In this document: one piece after another, positions 50,901 through 64,000 of the stretch
Numbering within the stretch: position 1 is the first letter of the stretch
Layout: every line of letters starts with the position of its first letter
NCBI GenBank assembly: GCA_003344405.1
Contig: NOWV01000070.1
Location: 1 to 64,000, forward strand
DNA from: Trichoplax sp. H2
Lineage: Eukaryota > Placozoa > Uniplacotomia > Trichoplacea
DNA: 64,000 nucleotides
Direction: 5' to 3'
The notes under the pieces: generated by a model
What the model saw: only the letters and a program-made list of their open reading frames with translations
The model's database searches: none
What the model was told of the DNA's origin: nothing
Position numbers and translations under genes: made by a program

Positions 50901-53900
50901 TGTTAACAATAAATGACGCAATCCATTGTATACTGAATCTACAATATAGTGTGTATACATAAGAACATAACGTACAAATGTATTCATGCTGTATATACAG
51001 GCCATTTATTCATTTATTTACGAGTTTAATAATCTACTTTTAGCTATCACAATGAAGCGCGAGAGCCAAATGAGACAAAACGCCATTAAATTAGTAAATT
51101 ATAAGAACAAGATATTATCTAAATCTACATTTTGTCACAACGAATCGAAAGTTTCCCCGAATTTTACATTGTAATCTATTTGAAATCACAATTCTATGTA
51201 TTAAAACATAAATAGCTGTAGCCTATCTACCATACTGTTTTATCGAATTCGACTTAACACTCACTATTGCCGATCATAACAATTGATAAACTAGTAAATG
51301 CCTAACATAAAATTGATAAAGGAAGGATAATACCAATAGAAATCGTCTTGAACTAATAAAAATCTGTTTAATGGAGACAAATGACTTCAGTGGAAGAATT
51401 GCTAATGCCCATATAATATATTGTTATACGATACTTCGCCACCTTATACATATTAAAATTTCTGTTACACAATTTGATGAGCGAAACTGCATAGTAGAGT
51501 AGACAAACTTAATAGCAAGATAATAAAGATATACCCTTTACCATAATTTGCACTGGCTTGTTCTCATTCTCATTACGTCAATAAGTGTTAAATATAGATA
51601 ACTAGCTGCGTATAGGTCTTGAAAGATATTATAGAGGAAGGATAAATACAATTATAAATAGTGATTAAATCTTTATTATAAAATCTTACGTGAACATTGA
51701 CTGCCTATCTTTATAACGGGAGAAACTAAAATTTGCTCGTACGATTGATTCAGTATCTACTTCACTATCTGGAGTTAATAAATAAGAGACCACTCCTTTA
51801 TTAACAGTAATGAGTTAAGTCGAAATTAAAAGTAGTCAAAGTAGTCATAGTTTTGTTATTGCTTTATTTGCAATTTGTATAAGTTACTCAATACTGCAAT
51901 GTTTGCTTCGCTTGACGTCATAAAATCGTGCCGGTTCCTGACACCCATAACGTAGGCGGCAAAAGATTAATTATTTCGTTTATAGGGTATTTCATTGGAA
52001 AATATTCCTGCTGTATTATCTTTTTATCATAGCCTACGTGTGTATTATCAATACTATATTGTAAAGGCTTTGCACAATACCTGTACGGTTAACTATTACG
52101 ATACTAATGTTGTACTTGCAGCTGCTTCTTATTGAACATTGCCTTAAGCTGCATTGTAATAATTACAATGTACAATATCTCAGCATCGTAAGGCTTATAA
52201 AATATGATCCAAAGTGATGAGTTTTTTGGTTTGATTATTATTGAAATATGACTTCAATTTTTGACATGTCATTTATGCAATAAACTATCTAATTTTAGTT
52301 ATTTATTCAAATATTTATAATCAAGAAAGACTTCATGTTGAAGAGTTCAACATATTATAAAGTTTACTAAAACTGCGGTATTTAATAAGACGTTAGTAGA
52401 AACAATACATCCTTTTAAGAATAATAATTAATCCTTTGCATGTCATAATTATAATCTATGAAAAATTTTAAATTATGAAAAGAATCGAGAACGATATCTA
52501 AAATTTATATTTTTGATATAATGTATTATATTGTTGTATCATCTAAGGTTTCATATTGGTCATAGTTGGCTCTTTTACACTGAACGTGTACAGTATATGG
52601 ATTGTAGTACTCGTATAATATTTGACAAATTTTCGTCTCAAGATAGAATATTTAATAACTTTTATTAGTTGCCAAGTTCAATTTATAACATTTCTATATT
52701 TAAAGCCAGTATACGCTAATACAACTTTGCAATTGGATGGATGCCTTAGTAGCTCAAATCATAGCACTTTTATAAGTTGGGATATATTTGCTCCAACTGC
52801 GTGTTAACAGTAGGTGTGACACAGAGGTGCCGATATAATGGTTTACTGTGTTGAAATATCCATAATAATAGGTAATGTCAGATTGAACGTTTTCACGACT
52901 ATCGGTTCCTAGTTCCTACCAAAATGAACAATACCCATAATAACGTGATATCAAAGAAGAAAGAATTTGCAAAATTAATTGCAATTTACTATACAACACA
53001 ATAGTGTAATAACAGTAGAGTCTGAACTACAGCATAATAATTTATCGAATCGGCATATATTTAACACTCCAAAGTGGAGCTTGTAATGCTTGAACACTGT
53101 GCTACTGATATATTGAGCAAGTGAATACCGGAAGAAATAAAAGCTTGATGCATTCGTGTAACATGTACCCCAGTCATGCACATAAAATTAATTATATATA
53201 TACCGTAATTAATTGTTTTACTAAACAAAGACGCAAAACAAATATTATGATGAGATCATACAATCAAAGTAGTCAGGTGCGATAAAGAATGTGTTAGCAA
53301 ACACAAAAATTTTACGTCTATTAATATAGTTATTGTTGTAATACATTTTACTCTTGCCTCTAATTTGTATAGGAATAATCATGCCCAAATGCATGAAATT
53401 CTTTCCTTAAACTCTATCTTAAAAAGTTAACTAATATAAAAAAAGCTAGAAAATATCAAATAAATATTCTCTTAAATACAAGCTTAAGCAAAGTATTTTA
53501 TCTACCTCTTCTATAACAAAAACCATCATAATAATTTTATAGTCTAAAATCCATGCGCCCGTTTCATAACTGGAACAATAAACAATATCACCGTAATTAA
53601 TATCGTACTCAGACATCTCTAGTCCTGTTACTCCTGTATTCAATTTACTAATAAGCTTAGAGAAAAGCATTGAAAACGAGTCAAAGTTGTAGAAATGTTT
53701 TCATTAATTTTTAACAAAAGCCTCCTTCAGCGGCAGACTTGGACATTTGAAGTTTTTAATTTCAGACAATTATTGTTGTAATGTTTTCATCATAAATTCC
53801 ATTTAGCGTGATATTGATTACTTTGTATGTTACAGTACAGTTGGATAATATGCATTATCACTTATAATATGTGAACGCACCTCTTTAAAGTATAGTAGTA

Positions 53901-55834
53901 CTATCACTTAATTAATAGATAATTTCCTACTTTCCATCGAAAGAAATCTACAACAGGCTAAAGCTTATCGGGATGAAATATCATCGTCTAGTTTTAATTC
54001 AAATTGATATGTTTCGTACTCCATTCGAGATACCAAAAATGTCTTGAGGTTATCATGAATGGGTCGGTTTGTTTCGTATCGGCAACTCTCACTACAGTAC
54101 AGTACAAAGGTTATGCAATGTTAATGTGCAGTACATTAGTGGTGTTGATGATACAAACTTTTTCTTCTTTTTTATTTATTTTACACTTGTCTGCAGTTGT
54201 ACTGTGTACAGAATATTGTTGTAAAATACGATATTTTTTTGTCAGTCAAAAATATGGGGCATAAATTTCCATGAAAATAATATCAATTCTACAGTATTAT
54301 AATTTCATTGACACTGTATTGACAGCTCTAGACACTGAAATCCAATAGTAGTGATACAGTTACTGCATACTTTAGTGTATTTCGACGTCCTGCCGTGGTA
54401 CTGAATTCTGTTATTTGCACACACAAAAAACAAATTTCGATTGATTTCTACTATACTGTACAGTATCAGTATGACGTCAAACGCTATAGGCGGGCAACGG
54501 AGTGGAGTCTCTAGTCTCTTACAACATAATTATACTGTGTAGACCACTATTACAGGGGCGTGGCAAGTCCTCTAAAATGGTTGAAAGATATTCTGCTATA
54601 GTGTTGCCTTAAATTATGTCTTGAAATTGTGAAGAAACGGACTTCTCAATTTGGCTCCAATTTCATGTAGACAGATTAGTACAACCTTGAGCAATTGGCT
54701 CTTGATATTTTGAATTGAATAATTGTATTTCTTTCCAGTTTCTAATACAAACTATCAGTCGCTGTTACATGTTCGGTCGCTCCAACCATTTTACAAGTCA
54801 TATCGTAATACCGGGTTAGGCTATAAATACTGTAAATACTGTAAAGCAGAATAAGTAAATAAATAAATCAATCTCGAGTCTCCGTAGAATAATAATTATT
54901 ATCGCAGCTTCATTTACTACGATGTTGAACTGTTTTTGACTTGCGTGCATTTGCATATACTGCATTGTACTGATACCGCAGTGCCGTATTCAAATAATAT
55001 AATGCAACACAGTAGTGTATAGTAAATAGATTAACTCCACGGATGAAAACAATAACAGGGTAGTCTCGATTTAACGGATGCATTTTGTGACTTTCGTCTC
55101 ATCATATACCGTAGCAGGTATAATTTAAAGTAATTTAAATAAATAATTACTGTTTATTCCAGTTAAAATGATGATATTTTAGGGTGCGGTCATTGAATAT
55201 GATGCATAACGAGCATGTGTTGTCGTTGGTAACTTTTTAGATCAATTCGTAGCTTAAAGTAGGTCTAGATAACTTCAGTTTCCATCTGACGTACGGTAGG
55301 GTAGAAGTAATAAATTAGCAATGATGCCTGGAGCAACATAACATACGGCTCAATCAAAAAGAGGTGTAGTCGAGTAGTTGCAGATTAGTTGATTGCTTGC
55401 AGTATAAGATATTTTCCATGGTTTCATTAATTAATTATACTATAAATACAGTACTAGTGGAAACTAGCTCACTCGCAACTCGTTGATGATACTGTACGAT
55501 CAAGATTCAACGATATCTGACGTTGAAACTTTCATTAATCCATTTTTGATAGTGGAATTGTTCTCGCGACGACAACAATCAAAGACTACATTATGACATG
55601 TAGTAGAAAGATTTACTATCGTTAAAGGAGAGTAACCAGTTGTACAGTACTGTAACTAGATTAATGCGTTGTGCATTCAGGACAAATATTATAGATAGAA
55701 TATTCACAGTGACCATGAATCACCAAGAGGTAAACTGTCAAGTTGGGTGATCCGATAACCTACTCGATACAATATCGAGCACTATTGGATAAAAAAGGTT
55801 ACTTTGGATAGGACTGCACAGAGCGTGTACCGTG

Positions 55835-56290
55835 TACTGTCGACTACCGCTCGTACTGTAGTTGGTAGTAGTAGTTGGTATAGTACTGTACAGTATGTAC
55901 TGTATGTCCTGTACTGTACTGCACATTGTACCGCAGACTAATTTCAAAAGTGTCAGTTTACAGTACTGTAGTCCTCTACAGTGTACAGTACTGTAGCATG
56001 AAAAACGTACAGTACGTACGGTACTGTAGACTAGTCAAGTCATCAACTGTGCGTGAAGTGTTTTTGATATTTTTCATTGTTTTCCACTGAGCTGATACAG
56101 CCATACAGGTACACTTTGCAAGAAAGTTCTTCATACTGGGTACTGTAGAAGAAAGCTCTTATTAGTACTGTACTGTACTGTACACTACTGTACTGTATTG
56201 TACTGTACTATACTGTACAGTGTACTGTACTGTACATTAAGAATAACTGTCAAGTGGCTCTACAGTACTGTACACTGATATTGTACTGTA
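55835..56290. repeat. TACAGTAC/GTACTGTAC palindrome-rich tract upstream of GRK
   Basis: Clusters at 55881-55925, 55960-56030, 56165-56235 and 56260-56292 are dense in TACTGTAC, TGTACAG and GTACAGTAC, with unrelated sequence between them. The tract lies about 0.6-1.0 kb upstream of the GRK start codon. The same words continue more sparsely through GRK intron 1 (for example 57037-57061, 58128-58145 and 58430-58480). Confidence 0.75.
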
Positions 56291-56860
56291 CTTCAAGATC
56301 ATTGTGTTATTAGGGTCTCCCAAGTGAGTGCAGCGATTTATACAGTACTATATTGTGCAGTACAAATCGGTTAGCTAGACTAATTGCTTACATACGGCTA
56401 TCTACAATACTGTATGTACAGTATTTTAGCGTTGCGTCGCCCATATCTTATCATTGTTATCTTACGACTCTTTACAGTACAGTAGTTCGCAGTCTGGAGG
56501 TTTGTGTGCCTGTGAGCCATTACTGTAAACCTGTAAAGGTTTATGTGTAAGTTAACCGTAGGTTTGCTTTAATACTTTCAAAGTATCAGACAGAATTTGA
56601 TTCAACTTCCCTACAAATTGCACACTAGTACATAGTTCATTTTTTAGTTTACAGTATTTTAGTATTTATTTCCGTTCGGAGCGTGCATTGTAGTTACTGT
56701 AGCGATCACTTTGTGCACCGCAAGTACAGTACAGTACAGTTATCCACTGAAGGCGGTGTTCTGCAGTCACCTTGATCCTGTTGCCTCACCGATTCCTTTT
56801 TATAGACTTTCTTAAAATCTTCTATCTGGTAACTGACTATATTTAAAGCTATTAGTCAGT

Positions 56861-64000
<7,140 letters not shown>

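Larger units (their letters stand above)
47577..56860. other. Long gene-poor stretch between XPNPEP1 and GRK
   Basis: About 9 kb has no recognised coding exon on either strand. It starts with a dense palindrome tract (47735-47970) and ends with another (55835-56290). Two perfect TGACGTCA cAMP-response-element-like octamers occur at 51913-51920 and 54472-54479. Open frames such as 50986-51174, 52622-52807 (with a hydrophobic start), 53446-53670 (-) and 54004-54264 carry no recognisable domain and are not called. Upstream noncoding exons and the promoters of the two divergently placed flanking genes probably lie here. Confidence 0.5.

Noticed and set aside
52622-52807. 61-codon frame with a hydrophobic start, like a signal peptide
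   Set aside because: It has a short Cys-containing tail and then stops. No continuing exon or family resemblance could be found.

Overview
The window is AT-rich eukaryotic nuclear DNA. Its genes are split into many short exons with GT..AG introns. The families are animal ones: a GRK4/5/6-type G protein-coupled receptor kinase, an NPM1-type nucleophosmin with its C-terminal domain, a SAM plus SH2 adaptor resembling SLP-76/BLNK, and an RNF24/RNF122-type RING protein. Gene density is roughly one gene per 9 kb, most introns are short, and nothing vertebrate-specific is present. I infer an early-branching, compact-genome animal; a placozoan is my best guess, from gene content and layout only. No database search was possible. 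The exon models come from reading splice sites, phase and family motifs by eye, and every joined model keeps an open frame.

Layout. 1-1442: intergenic, with a 128-bp tandem duplication. 1443-3045 (+): small RNF24/122-like membrane RING-H2 E3 ligase, 5 exons, 112 aa. 3046-9017: no gene seen. 9018-14584 (+): secreted, probably GPI-anchored protein with six Cu-only-SOD-like repeats, 8 exons, 999 aa. 16161-17507 (+): intronless FAD-dependent oxidoreductase, a candidate for bacterial transfer. 17750-18900: degraded coding-like patches. 19285-20590: decayed partial copy of the SOD-repeat gene, with 3' flank similarity to about 21240. 23756-35469 (+): SAM/SH2 adaptor, 24 exons, 735 aa. 36366-37530: a dispersed repeat and a 135-bp tandem repeat. 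38675-42721 (+): nucleophosmin, 15 exons, 313 aa. 42958-47576 (-): cytosolic Xaa-Pro aminopeptidase 1, 24 exons, 615 aa, convergent with nucleophosmin. 47577-56860: gene-poor, with dense TACAGTAC-type palindrome tracts. 56861 to beyond 64000 (+): GRK, 13 exons visible.

The genes do not form a pathway or operon. Two are signalling genes of interest: the phosphotyrosine adaptor and the receptor kinase. The adaptor is the most notable item. It has an N-terminal SAM domain, a long disordered middle with many short tyrosine motifs (including YEEI and YENH), and a C-terminal SH2 domain that resembles the SLP-76 family.
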